Source: Verrucomicrobiales bacterium
Lineage (GTDB): Bacteria; Verrucomicrobiota; Verrucomicrobiia; Verrucomicrobiales; DEV007
Direction of reading: 5' to 3'
Length of the DNA: 64,000 nucleotides
Assembly (NCBI GenBank): GCA_002698785.1
Contig: PAAG01000014.1
Location: 186,001-250,000, forward strand
Each line of letters starts with the position of its first letter. The stretch's first letter is position 1. The notes below the pieces were generated by a model. It had not been told where the DNA came from. It saw only the letters and a list, made by a program, of their open reading frames with translations, and ran no database searches. Shown here piece after piece: positions 34,255 through 42,112 of this stretch. Both the position numbers and the translations under genes were made by a program.

Positions 34255-35997
34255 ATGTCCGGTTTCGATCAATGGCTCCTGCTCCTGCGGATCCATACCA
34301 AGATGTTCAGAGTAAAGGCCGGAGCTGCCGCAAAGCGCTCTCGTTTCATGTCTTTCACGATCGGGGCATTCCTTTTCGCCTACGTGATAGTGGCCTACAC
34401 CTTGTTTCGACAGGGACTTGTCTACATCAATCGCCTTCCCGCTGCGAGTTCTCTGGTGAGCGACCGATTGGTCTTCGTGATGTTTTTCTGCTTCATGCTG
34501 ATGCTGCTCTTCTCCGTTGCAGTCACTGGCTACATGTCCCTCTACCGAAACCGCGACACGAAGTGGCTGCTTACCCTGCCGATCTCTCATCGAGTCATCT
34601 TCCTTTGGAAATGCTTTGAATCGGCAATGTTTTCGAGTTGGGGGCTGGTGTTTATCCTCGCGCCACTTCTTGCTGCTTTTGCCCGGGCTCGGGATGCAGG
34701 ACCTGACTTTTTTATTAAGTCGATCCTCGTACTCATTCCATTCCTGATTATTTCCAGCACCCTCGGCTCATTGCTTCTCATTGCCGGTGCGAGATGGCTA
34801 TCGCGAAAACAGATTCTGGTGGCTGTCGTTTTCGCTGCAGCCCTTTTGATCGGCTCAGGTGTCCAAACCGCACTCACCGAGCAGAAAATTGCGCGGGAAA
34901 GTAGCATCGGCGCAGCCCAGACGTTTCAACGCGTGCTCCGACATACCAACATCAGCGTCAATCGAGCCCTGCCAAGCGCCTGGCTTTCCAGCTCGATTGT
35001 CGACTTCACACGAACCTATCGGAAAATGGGGAACCTCCTATTCCCCACCCTGCTGGTGAGCAATTCAATGATGGGGATGATACTATTAGGCTGGGCAGGC
35101 ACACGCTGGTTTTACACCTCATGGAATCGCTCGATCCAACATTCCGCCGTCTCGGCGATTCGACGTGAAAATAGATCATCGCGATCAGGCGACGCAATCT
35201 CACAAGCCTTTCCAAAACCATCCATCCTCGGAAAAATTGTCGGACGCCCCATTGCTGCGATCTCCAGAAAGGACATCCAGACTTTCCTTCGGGAACCAGC
35301 CCAATGGGTGCAGTTTTGTCTCGTTTTCGGATTACTCGCAATCTACGCCAGCGGCCTCCGGCAGATGAATGGAAACATTGGCGATCCAAGAGACTTATAC
35401 TTGGTCGCATTCCTGAACCTCGCCGTGTGCGCACTCGCACTTTCCACCCTTACCACGCGCTTCGTGTTTCCCCAGTTCAGCCTCGAAGGTCGACGAATCT
35501 GGATCCTCGCCATGTCTCCGCTGAAACTCCCCTTGGTCGTAATTCAGAAATTCGTTCTCTCGACAGCCTGCAGCGGATTGGTCGTAACGGCGATCTTATT
35601 GATCGGTGGCTACAACCTGGAACTCGGATTTTCAGAAACCGCCTTCTTTGCCATTTCCATCGCGCTCCTTGCCGCTGGCCTCAACTCACTCGCTGTAGGA
35701 ATTGGAGTGCTCTTTCCGAATTTACGGGAATCAAACGCTGCAAAGATCGTGAGCGGATTCGGAGGGACGCTTTGTCTTGTCGCCAGCTTTGTCTACATTC
35801 TGGCCTTCATCGGCCTCCTTGCCTACCTCCGTTGGGACGTGTTCGCGACCAACGAGTTTGATCCACATTGGTATCAGAACCCGGAAAAATGGCCCGCGAT
35901 AGCCGGAATTGTCATTCTCACGGTGATTGTCACTGTATTTCCCCTAATTTTTTCACAAAGAAAGCTAAAAAGACTGGAAATTATAGCCGATATATAA
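34255..35997 (+). CDS. ABC-2-like multispan permease
   Basis: A 580-aa integral membrane protein with about 12 hydrophobic segments, arranged as two similar halves separated by a soluble segment (about 300-350). The first half has SVAVTGYMSLYRNRDTKWLLTLPIS, typical of large ABC export permeases that work with a separate ATPase. No ATP-binding subunit is nearby, so the partner must be encoded elsewhere or the protein is not an ABC subunit. I start it at the ATG of MSGFDQWLLL; upstream in-frame codons would overlap purT. Substrate unknown. Confidence 0.7.
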   Translation: MSGFDQWLLLLRIHTKMFRVKAGAAAKRSRFMSFTIGAFLFAYVIVAYTLFRQGLVYINRLPAASSLVSDRLVFVMFFCFMLMLLFSVAVTGYMSLYRNRDTKWLLTLPISHRVIFLWKCFESAMFSSWGLVFILAPLLAAFARARDAGPDFFIKSILVLIPFLIISSTLGSLLLIAGARWLSRKQILVAVVFAAALLIGSGVQTALTEQKIARESSIGAAQTFQRVLRHTNISVNRALPSAWLSSSIVDFTRTYRKMGNLLFPTLLVSNSMMGMILLGWAGTRWFYTSWNRSIQHSAVSAIRRENRSSRSGDAISQAFPKPSILGKIVGRPIAAISRKDIQTFLREPAQWVQFCLVFGLLAIYASGLRQMNGNIGDPRDLYLVAFLNLAVCALALSTLTTRFVFPQFSLEGRRIWILAMSPLKLPLVVIQKFVLSTACSGLVVTAILLIGGYNLELGFSETAFFAISIALLAAGLNSLAVGIGVLFPNLRESNAAKIVSGFGGTLCLVASFVYILAFIGLLAYLRWDVFATNEFDPHWYQNPEKWPAIAGIVILTVIVTVFPLIFSQRKLKRLEIIADI

Positions 35998-36005
35998 TAT
36001 TAATA

Positions 36006-36029
36006 GAAGTTAACTAAAAATTTAACTTC
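36006..36029. repeat. 8-bp inverted repeat at the ribosome-binding region
   Basis: GAAGTTAA (36006-36013) and TTAACTTC (36022-36029) are perfect complements with an 8-base spacer. The repeat ends 7 bp before the start codon at 36037, exactly where a Shine-Dalgarno sequence would be, and no clear one is seen. It could be an operator or an mRNA hairpin controlling translation. Confidence 0.5.
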
Positions 36030-36036
36030 GTAAACC

Positions 36037-36699
36037 ATGTCTGCCGTAGCTGAAATCCAACCGTTATTCTTCGATGACGAGGACGAAAAAGACCTCGAGA
36101 TCCAATTTGATCCGCAGCAGTTTCAGGCCGTGACGCCTTATACGGCTGACTTGAATGACGAGTATCAACAGGCCCAGGATCAACTGCGTGCCCTCCGCCA
36201 GCAGGAAGAGCAAATCAAACGCCAGGCAGCGGAGCTCGAAGAACTCACCCAGAAGGAGGAGCAGTTCAAAGAAGGGCGCACTGAAGTTTGCGAAGAGCTT
36301 CAACGATATCTTTCCATTTTGGATCGGGAAGCAACCGACGCACAGCGTGTTGCGGAAGAGTGTGGCTCAGCTCACGAGCGCCTCGAAGCACACCTTGCAA
36401 ACATCAACGCACTTCGCCCCGAAACATGGAGCCGTGCTGACCGAAAAGCAGAACTTGCCCGCGCACTGAGCTACATCGAAGCCGCCGAAGATGAACTCGA
36501 CGAAGTGCAACCACTCGTCTCCGGGAATTCCAAGAAAGCAAACTTCTTCAAGGCTCCAGCCAAGACTGCCGCGCCAAAGAGCGGCGGATTTCTGAACACC
36601 CAGGGAGATTTTATGTATTGGCTGAAGAGTGGCTTCGCCTTTTCCCTTCCGCTGGTGGTCTTCGCGATCATTGCTATTGGACTGGTTCTCTTCCTGTAA
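36037..36699 (+). CDS. Tail-anchored coiled-coil protein
   Basis: A 220-aa protein of unknown function. An acidic N-terminus (FFDDEDEKDLEIQFDP) is followed by a long predicted coiled coil (about 45-155) rich in Glu, Gln and Lys, then a short basic linker and one C-terminal membrane helix (SLPLVVFAIIAIGLVLFL). No signal peptide, so the coiled coil should be cytoplasmic with the tail in the membrane. It follows the permease by 39 bp and precedes a second protein of the same plan, so the three may form one group. Confidence 0.7.
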   Translation: MSAVAEIQPLFFDDEDEKDLEIQFDPQQFQAVTPYTADLNDEYQQAQDQLRALRQQEEQIKRQAAELEELTQKEEQFKEGRTEVCEELQRYLSILDREATDAQRVAEECGSAHERLEAHLANINALRPETWSRADRKAELARALSYIEAAEDELDEVQPLVSGNSKKANFFKAPAKTAAPKSGGFLNTQGDFMYWLKSGFAFSLPLVVFAIIAIGLVLFL

Positions 36700-36729
36700 G
36701 AGGAGTCACCTGACAAACCGCTTTTGTTC

Positions 36730-36748
36730 CCCTGCCTTCCTGGCAGGG
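36730..36748 (+). terminator. Possible hairpin after the coiled-coil gene
   Basis: CCCTGCC (36730-36736) pairs with GGCAGGG (36742-36748) around a TTCCT loop. There is no U tract after it, so it is a weak terminator or only an mRNA-end structure. It lies 30 bp after the stop of the coiled-coil gene. Confidence 0.35.
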
Positions 36749-36779
36749 CCAAATGTGAACACCCACGTAAAAACGAATC

Positions 36780-37169
36780 ATGTTTTCACGGAAACCAAAG
36801 AATCGTAAGCGCCGAGTTCGCAGAAAGCCATCTCAGACCAAGAGTTGGGAAACAGAGTCGCCAGCCCCCGCTCGCAAACGGAAGCCTGCGACAGAGAAAG
36901 AACAGATGCACATGCTGCACGCCCAAATCGGGGTCTTGGAATCTTTCCTTGAGAAAAAGCACGCCTCGGAACTGCGTCAAATGCAGATGAAGGCAGAGAA
37001 CATTCTCCCTCCTCCTGACCGGTCAACACTCCGGCGCCAGCGCGATGCGATGTCGATGGCTGAGCGACGCCGTTATCATGCAGAACGAAGTAGAAACGGA
37101 ATTCACTTCTTCTTCCTATTTTGCCTCGCGTGCGCCATCGGCTGGTGGATACTCTTCTGCACGGTCTAA
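36780..37169 (+). CDS. Small basic tail-anchored protein
   Basis: A 129-aa protein with a very basic N-terminus (FSRKPKNRKRRVRRKPSQ), a short helical segment (QIGVLESFLEKKHASELRQMQMKAEN) and a single C-terminal membrane helix (FFFLFCLACAIGWWILF). It is like a shorter version of the upstream coiled-coil protein. Its last 54 bases overlap the end of the convergent Lgt-like gene on the other strand. The basic tail could bind phospholipid head groups or nucleic acid; function unknown. Confidence 0.6.
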   Translation: MFSRKPKNRKRRVRRKPSQTKSWETESPAPARKRKPATEKEQMHMLHAQIGVLESFLEKKHASELRQMQMKAENILPPPDRSTLRRQRDAMSMAERRRYHAERSRNGIHFFFLFCLACAIGWWILFCTV

Positions 37170-37895
37170 GTTCTGACCTCCAGACTTCGCCCTTTGCCAG
37201 GCACGTATTGCGCCCAACGCGACAAGTCCAAGTGCGGCAATCTGATACCCGCTGATCGAACCAATCAGGTCAGGTGTATCTCGGAAAAACTCGTGAAAGA
37301 AGCGGAAAAGTCCGTAGCAAATCAGGTAGACATGGAAGAGCTGCCCTTTTCCCGCGCCACGAGTTACAATCGGTAGCATTGCGGCTACAAACAGGAGGTT
37401 AGAGATCATCTCTACAACAGAGGCAGGCCATCTTGGATCACCGAGTGAGTCCGCCATCGTCCACCATTGCTCTGACGAGCAGACATTGCCTAAACAACAA
37501 CCGTACCGCAGGCATCCGATCCTCCCCATGGCAATCCCCAACGGTACCCCTACAGCGAACCAGTCTCCTGTGGGCTTCTTATAGCCAATGATCTTCTTCG
37601 CGATCTCAACTCCCGCGTATCCTCCGAGCAGAGCGCCTACAATAGTTTTCCCCGCGAGCAGCTGCAGTAGCGCATTCCATCCGGAGTTGTCCCTGACATT
37701 CATCCACCCTTCGGCAGCGATGAAGAGCAGCTTGGCTCCCAGGAACGCCCCACACAAAGCTCCGATGTAGATACCAAACGTCTCCGGCGTTTTCCTCCAA
37801 CGCCGCAGCCAGAACCACGCTCCCACGACAAGTCCGAAAATCGTGATCCAGCCATAGACACTGAAACCGCCAGGATCGATTTCAAAGCGATTCAT
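37116..37895 (-). CDS. Lgt-like (prolipoprotein diacylglyceryl transferase family) membrane protein
   Basis: A 259-aa polytopic protein of the Lgt family. True Lgt moves diacylglycerol from phosphatidylglycerol to the lipobox cysteine. The family signature GRxGNFxNGE is here GRIGCLRYGCCLG (residues 124-136), with Cys in place of the conserved Asn, and the conserved catalytic His region (FHGGL) is IVGALLGGYAG (85-95), with Val in place of His. The housekeeping Lgt role is therefore unlikely. It overlaps the radical SAM gene by four bases (ATGA), so both should act in one process, probably on lipids. Confidence 0.8.
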   Translation of the reverse strand: MNRFEIDPGGFSVYGWITIFGLVVGAWFWLRRWRKTPETFGIYIGALCGAFLGAKLLFIAAEGWMNVRDNSGWNALLQLLAGKTIVGALLGGYAGVEIAKKIIGYKKPTGDWFAVGVPLGIAMGRIGCLRYGCCLGNVCSSEQWWTMADSLGDPRWPASVVEMISNLLFVAAMLPIVTRGAGKGQLFHVYLICYGLFRFFHEFFRDTPDLIGSISGYQIAALGLVALGAIRAWQRAKSGGQNLDRAEEYPPADGAREAK

Positions 37896-39271
37896 TTCGG
37901 AGTCCGGTATGCCTTCGCTCCTCCATTGAGATAATAGCGGCAGAAGGAATCGAGTTTACCATCGGGACGGATCACATGGGTGCAGCATCGATCAATCCTG
38001 TCCTGATCCCAGTCTCGTTCGTCCATGAACGGTTTGATGAAAAGCCGGAAAGTATTTCTTTCATCCATCTCCAACTCGTGCAGCAACTCTCCCAGAGGCT
38101 CCGATTCGCAGCCGCACTTGATCAGATCTTCAAGCCGGTAACGGACACGATCGCTAAGGAATCCCTGCAATGTCGCAAAATCGACGAACTCGCTGATGGA
38201 GCGAATCTCACCGTCCATCTTCAAGAGGTAACCGATCGTGGCACAGTTCGGATCTCCGCAGGGCAGCGGAGTAAAATCTTCAAAACCCACCGTTCCTCCC
38301 GACTGATCCACGAGTCCGAGAATAATATCGGCGACGTTCAGTTTATGGTTCTGACTGGATACCGAGTGAACACGTCCACTGCCAAACATCGGCTGGAACG
38401 CCACTCCCCGCACATGATCGAATTGCAGACCGTATTTTACCGTGTTCCAGAGCTCATTCACATTCTCTGGAATCACAGTCATCGCGAGAGTCAGCGGTAT
38501 CCCGAGTTCCCCTGCTCGCTCGATTGCCTTTCTCTTCATCAATCGAAGGTCGGAGCCGCGCAAAGACAGGTCGGCAGCTTCGTTCGTGCCATCGAACTGA
38601 AGGTAAAACTGGAAATGTCCGTACTCCATTACCCGGGCCAGTTGCTCCCCGAAATTCTTATCACCAGCCAGGCGAACACCATTCGAATTCACCAGCAGAT
38701 AATCGATGCCCTCGTTCTGCTGGCACCACTGCACCAATTCGAAAAAATGAGGATGCAACGTAGGTTCGCCTCCTGACAATTGCAGAATTTCGATCGGCCC
38801 TTTTCTGTCGATCACATCTTGAATCCGAATTTTCAGCTCTTCAAGAGGTGTCGCATCGACATCGTCTCCAGCACCTTTTGGTGAATCGGCAAAGCATGTT
38901 GGGCAAGCCAGGTTGCAGGAATCCACAATCTCGATCAAAGCCAAGCAGGTCGACATCACCTCGATAGGATCCGTCTTCGGAATGGGCCGAATTGCATTCT
39001 GCCCGAGAAACCCGACGTAGTTTCCCGATACCGGAGTAGCGCAGCCGCACGAAGAATCACAGCAGTTACCGCTCTTCTCCTCTCGTGCCCCGGTGGACAG
39101 CCAGTAAAAACGAGCATCAGTGCTTATTCGGGTATCTGCTTCACCACACTGCGGGCACTCCTTCCGCATCCAAACCTCGTCATCCCTTGAATATACTTTC
39201 GCCGGGACCGAACCTCGACATACGGGACAAATACTCTTCGTCTCTTTGAGACAGTTCTCCTTGGCAATCAT
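37892..39271 (-). CDS. Radical SAM protein, COG1964 type (MJ0619/Tes-like)
   Basis: A 459-aa cytoplasmic radical SAM enzyme. The cluster motif is C119, C123, C126 in CNLACPTC, with GGEPT in LQLSGGEPTLHPHF. An N-terminal zinc-like module (CPVC and CPQCG) and the ending RCCTHVIRPDG...FC match the COG1964 group, as does FTPLPCGDPNC. That group includes methanogen MJ0619 and the archaeal tetraether synthase Tes, which joins lipid chains. The bacterial member's substrate is unknown. It is coupled to the Lgt-like gene downstream and 9 bp from a small membrane protein upstream, so a lipid substrate is a reasonable inference. Confidence 0.8.
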   Translation of the reverse strand: MIAKENCLKETKSICPVCRGSVPAKVYSRDDEVWMRKECPQCGEADTRISTDARFYWLSTGAREEKSGNCCDSSCGCATPVSGNYVGFLGQNAIRPIPKTDPIEVMSTCLALIEIVDSCNLACPTCFADSPKGAGDDVDATPLEELKIRIQDVIDRKGPIEILQLSGGEPTLHPHFFELVQWCQQNEGIDYLLVNSNGVRLAGDKNFGEQLARVMEYGHFQFYLQFDGTNEAADLSLRGSDLRLMKRKAIERAGELGIPLTLAMTVIPENVNELWNTVKYGLQFDHVRGVAFQPMFGSGRVHSVSSQNHKLNVADIILGLVDQSGGTVGFEDFTPLPCGDPNCATIGYLLKMDGEIRSISEFVDFATLQGFLSDRVRYRLEDLIKCGCESEPLGELLHELEMDERNTFRLFIKPFMDERDWDQDRIDRCCTHVIRPDGKLDSFCRYYLNGGAKAYRTPK

Positions 39272-39280
39272 TTAAATCGC

Positions 39281-39574
39281 TTACGATGTTGCCAGAGCCA
39301 TCCCACAGCAGCCAGCGAGCCCGATTCCGAGATAGGCTACCCCGACACAGAGAAATGTGATGACAGCCAACACCCACGCTGCCCACTTGGGATCCTTCAT
39401 CGCCTTATAAACTTTCTGTCCCACACAGATACCGGAGATTATCGCGCCTGCCCCGATCAGGATGATAGCAATGCTGACACAGATATCTTGACTCATTCCC
39501 ACCGCCTCTCCCACGAAAAGCAGCAGAATCGCGAGAATCGCCGGAGCCAGACACAGGACAAATCGCAGAAGCAT
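39281..39574 (-). CDS. Small three-helix membrane protein
   Basis: A 97-aa membrane protein from the ATG of MLLRFVLCLAPAILAILL. It has three hydrophobic helices, with CVGQKVYKAMKDPKW in the loop between the second and third, and a Cys pair in GLAGCCGMAL near the end. A TTG at 39598 would add eight residues. It lies between the polyprenyl synthase fusion and the radical SAM gene, 9 bp from the latter, and is probably part of the same operon. No family recognised. Confidence 0.65.
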   Translation of the reverse strand: MLLRFVLCLAPAILAILLLFVGEAVGMSQDICVSIAIILIGAGAIISGICVGQKVYKAMKDPKWAAWVLAVITFLCVGVAYLGIGLAGCCGMALATS

Positions 39575-39647
39575 GGGTGCAGTTTGCCTGCATCCCAAAC
39601 AGAAAGCAATTCCAGAGAATCAGCGAGAGAGAAAAGAGAAAGCCTCT

Positions 39648-41483
39648 CTAAGAGACCTCAGCTTTCTCTACGTCGTCTTCGCGAACGCCGTTCTTCACTT
39701 CGAACTCGCGGCACCAGCCCTTGATTTCGAGATCGTTGAAAATCTTGCCCATCACGCGTCGAAGCAATCCTTTCAGATTCGGATTCTCCAATTCAGCAAG
39801 ACTTCTTACCGCTGCCTCCTTGTATGTCTCTAGAAGAAGCATGCATTTCTCATCCGCCTCGACTTCGTGAGCGAGTTTCCGGATTTTGTGAATGGCAATA
39901 TCTTCGAGATCTTCGTGGTTCCACAGAGATTCAAGAAGAGCTTTATCATCCCCTCTGGCACGCTCCCGAGCCACAGCAAGGAGGACGGAAGGACGCATCT
40001 GTTCCAGCTCGTTATCACCAGCGTCTTCGCCAAGATCATCCATGTCATCGCGAATCTGGTAAGCGATACCAAGATTCTCTGAATATGCTGCAAGCACATC
40101 ACCAACCTCGTCAAGCTTGCCGGCATAGCTGGCGCCAAGCTTCAAAGCTACTTCGAAAGCCGGAGCCGTTTTCTGACGGAAAATTTCGAGAACCTGCTTT
40201 GATTTCAGAGGAGAAGGATTCTTTGCCCAGATCAGTTCAGCACCCTGACCACGACACAATTCCCGCTGGCCACGAGAGGCTACGAGAAGCATCTCCGCCT
40301 TCTGGGCGTCGCTGGCTTCACATTCTCCAATGAGGCGATAGCCCTCACCAATCAGTAAATCGCCCGCATTCAACGCTACCGGGATTCCATGCTCCGCATG
40401 AAGGGTCGGCTGATCGTAACGACCATGATCCTCGTCCTCGATATCATCGTGGATGAGTGACGCCTTGTGAAAGAGTTCCGTCGCGAGAGCGATTTTCTTG
40501 ATATCTTCAGGGATCGGCTCACCTCTGTCCTCTCGCAGTGCCTCAAAAGCCGCCACGGTCAGAAACGGACGCCATCGCTTTCCGTCTCTCGCCAACCACT
40601 CACGAGCAATCTCTTCCTGGGCACCTTCGGCAGGCCCCATGACAGATTCAATCGCCTCTGGTGTGAACCATTCCTTCACCTCGCGATGGAGTGAATTGAG
40701 ATCCAGGCGACGGGTCTGGTCATCACTGGTGAGGTGAATGTATTCCCACACCCAGTCGATATCGACTGTGGTGTTGATGCAGTCGTCCTGAAGCAAAGGC
40801 ACGGCAATAGAAGGAATCGCAGCCGCTTCCACATATGGGAAAGTTCTTTCCAACACCGGAAGGCAGGAAATGCCGACGATCGCTTCGATCTGGCCGGTCT
40901 GGATTAGCGACATCACGATAGCTGAGCCTTCGGCCACCAGCACAGCGTACCCGAGTCGTTCTGCCTCGTTCTGGAAATCCTGAATTGAGCAGAGCCCACA
41001 CTGCTTACAAAGCAGTCCAAATTCATCAAAAGGTGCCGGGCACTTGTCCTCCACCCGAAGGCACTTCGGCATCAGCAGCAAACGACGCTCGTAGGGAATC
41101 TCCGCCAATGTTTCCCGCCACATCTCGTTGTTGAGGCAGACAGCGGTGTAATGAAGATACGTGTCGTCCCCTTCGTAATTCAGGGTAGCGAGAATCTTAC
41201 GAGCGTGAACATCAAGCTCCTCGATAGGCATAGGAGGGACCGGATTCTCGGTCTCGACGTAGTTTCGGATCGCCTGAAGGAAATGATCCCGCTCGATCTT
41301 TGTCTGCGGAATGTTCTTCTTGGGTGGACGAAACCGGGTCGTCGTGACCGGAACGGGTTTCGGAATCTTGATGGTCTGAATGGAATCGACTGGGGATGAC
41401 ATAGAGGAGATGACCGATTCTGAATTGGCGGTGTTACTGGTAACAGGAATCGCCTGCGGATACAACACGGATTCTGAGAACAA
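39648..41483 (-). CDS. DUF116-polyprenyl diphosphate synthase fusion
   Basis: A 611-aa two-domain protein. Residues about 100-245 are DUF116, with cysteines C141, C148, C159, C162 and C165 (KCLRVEDKCPAPF, LCKQCGLCSI) that probably hold an iron-sulfur cluster. Residues about 285-570 are a trans-isoprenyl diphosphate synthase: GKRWRP (301-306), first aspartate motif DDIED (346-350) and second DDMDD (479-483). Small residues (AS at 341-342) before the first motif suggest a long product. The N-terminal 60 residues are unstructured; M28 (41402) is an alternative start. First gene of the proposed lipid cluster. Confidence 0.88.
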   Translation of the reverse strand: MFSESVLYPQAIPVTSNTANSESVISSMSSPVDSIQTIKIPKPVPVTTTRFRPPKKNIPQTKIERDHFLQAIRNYVETENPVPPMPIEELDVHARKILATLNYEGDDTYLHYTAVCLNNEMWRETLAEIPYERRLLLMPKCLRVEDKCPAPFDEFGLLCKQCGLCSIQDFQNEAERLGYAVLVAEGSAIVMSLIQTGQIEAIVGISCLPVLERTFPYVEAAAIPSIAVPLLQDDCINTTVDIDWVWEYIHLTSDDQTRRLDLNSLHREVKEWFTPEAIESVMGPAEGAQEEIAREWLARDGKRWRPFLTVAAFEALREDRGEPIPEDIKKIALATELFHKASLIHDDIEDEDHGRYDQPTLHAEHGIPVALNAGDLLIGEGYRLIGECEASDAQKAEMLLVASRGQRELCRGQGAELIWAKNPSPLKSKQVLEIFRQKTAPAFEVALKLGASYAGKLDEVGDVLAAYSENLGIAYQIRDDMDDLGEDAGDNELEQMRPSVLLAVARERARGDDKALLESLWNHEDLEDIAIHKIRKLAHEVEADEKCMLLLETYKEAAVRSLAELENPNLKGLLRRVMGKIFNDLEIKGWCREFEVKNGVREDDVEKAEVS

Positions 41484-41638
41484 GTCTCAATAATTTCGTG
41501 AAAATATCCGTAAGGCAGTGGTGGTAGTACGAAACCGTCCAACATCCCTGCTACGATTCAACGAAAAGCGCCCGGCGCGATCAGGGATGACAGGTTTTGG
41601 GCTGGAAAACGTCACGTTTGCCTTCCGAATTTCGAATT

Positions 41639-42109
41639 GTGAGTGACTTCCATATATTTCGTCCTGCGACAAATGCTGACCGTTCGGAGATTGAAGATCT
41701 GGTTTTCTCCGTTCTCCGCTCGTATGGATTGGAGCCGTCCCCCGATTCCACCGATGCTGATCTGGCAGACATCGAGGCAAACTACTTTTCGTTGGGTGGT
41801 GCATTCGATGTGCTGACAGACGAGTCAGGCGTCATAGTCGGCACCGTAGCAGTCCACCACACCGAGGGCTCACTCTGCGAACTTCGAAAAATGTATCTTT
41901 CCCCGTCCTGTCGAGGTCAGGGCCTGGGGCGGAGAATGATGGAGCACGCTCTTACACGGGCAAAAGAACTGGGCTTTCAGCAGATGTGGCTGGAAACGGC
42001 GGAAAGTCTCAAAGAAGCTCATGGTCTTTATACGAAGTTCGGATTCAGCGAGTTTACAGGTCCCCACAAATCAGACCGGTGCGATTTCGCCCTAATCAGA
42101 GATCTCTAG
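41639..42109 (+). CDS. GNAT-family N-acetyltransferase
   Basis: About 156 aa from the GTG at 41639 (a TTG at 41597 would add 14 residues). GCN5-type acyltransferase fold: the acetyl-CoA loop is in CRGQGLGRRMMEHALTRA after the strand LRKMYLSP, and the fourth motif in LYTKFGFSEF. Such enzymes acetylate small molecules or protein N-termini; the substrate cannot be inferred. It converges with the exported repeat protein, 3 bp apart, and is divergent from the polyprenyl synthase fusion. Confidence 0.78.
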   Translation: MSDFHIFRPATNADRSEIEDLVFSVLRSYGLEPSPDSTDADLADIEANYFSLGGAFDVLTDESGVIVGTVAVHHTEGSLCELRKMYLSPSCRGQGLGRRMMEHALTRAKELGFQQMWLETAESLKEAHGLYTKFGFSEFTGPHKSDRCDFALIRDL

Positions 42110-42112
42110 GAA

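Noticed and set aside
37116-37895. Housekeeping prolipoprotein diacylglyceryl transferase
   Set aside because: Family membership is clear, but the catalytic His and the Asn of the signature are replaced, so I do not call it lgt.
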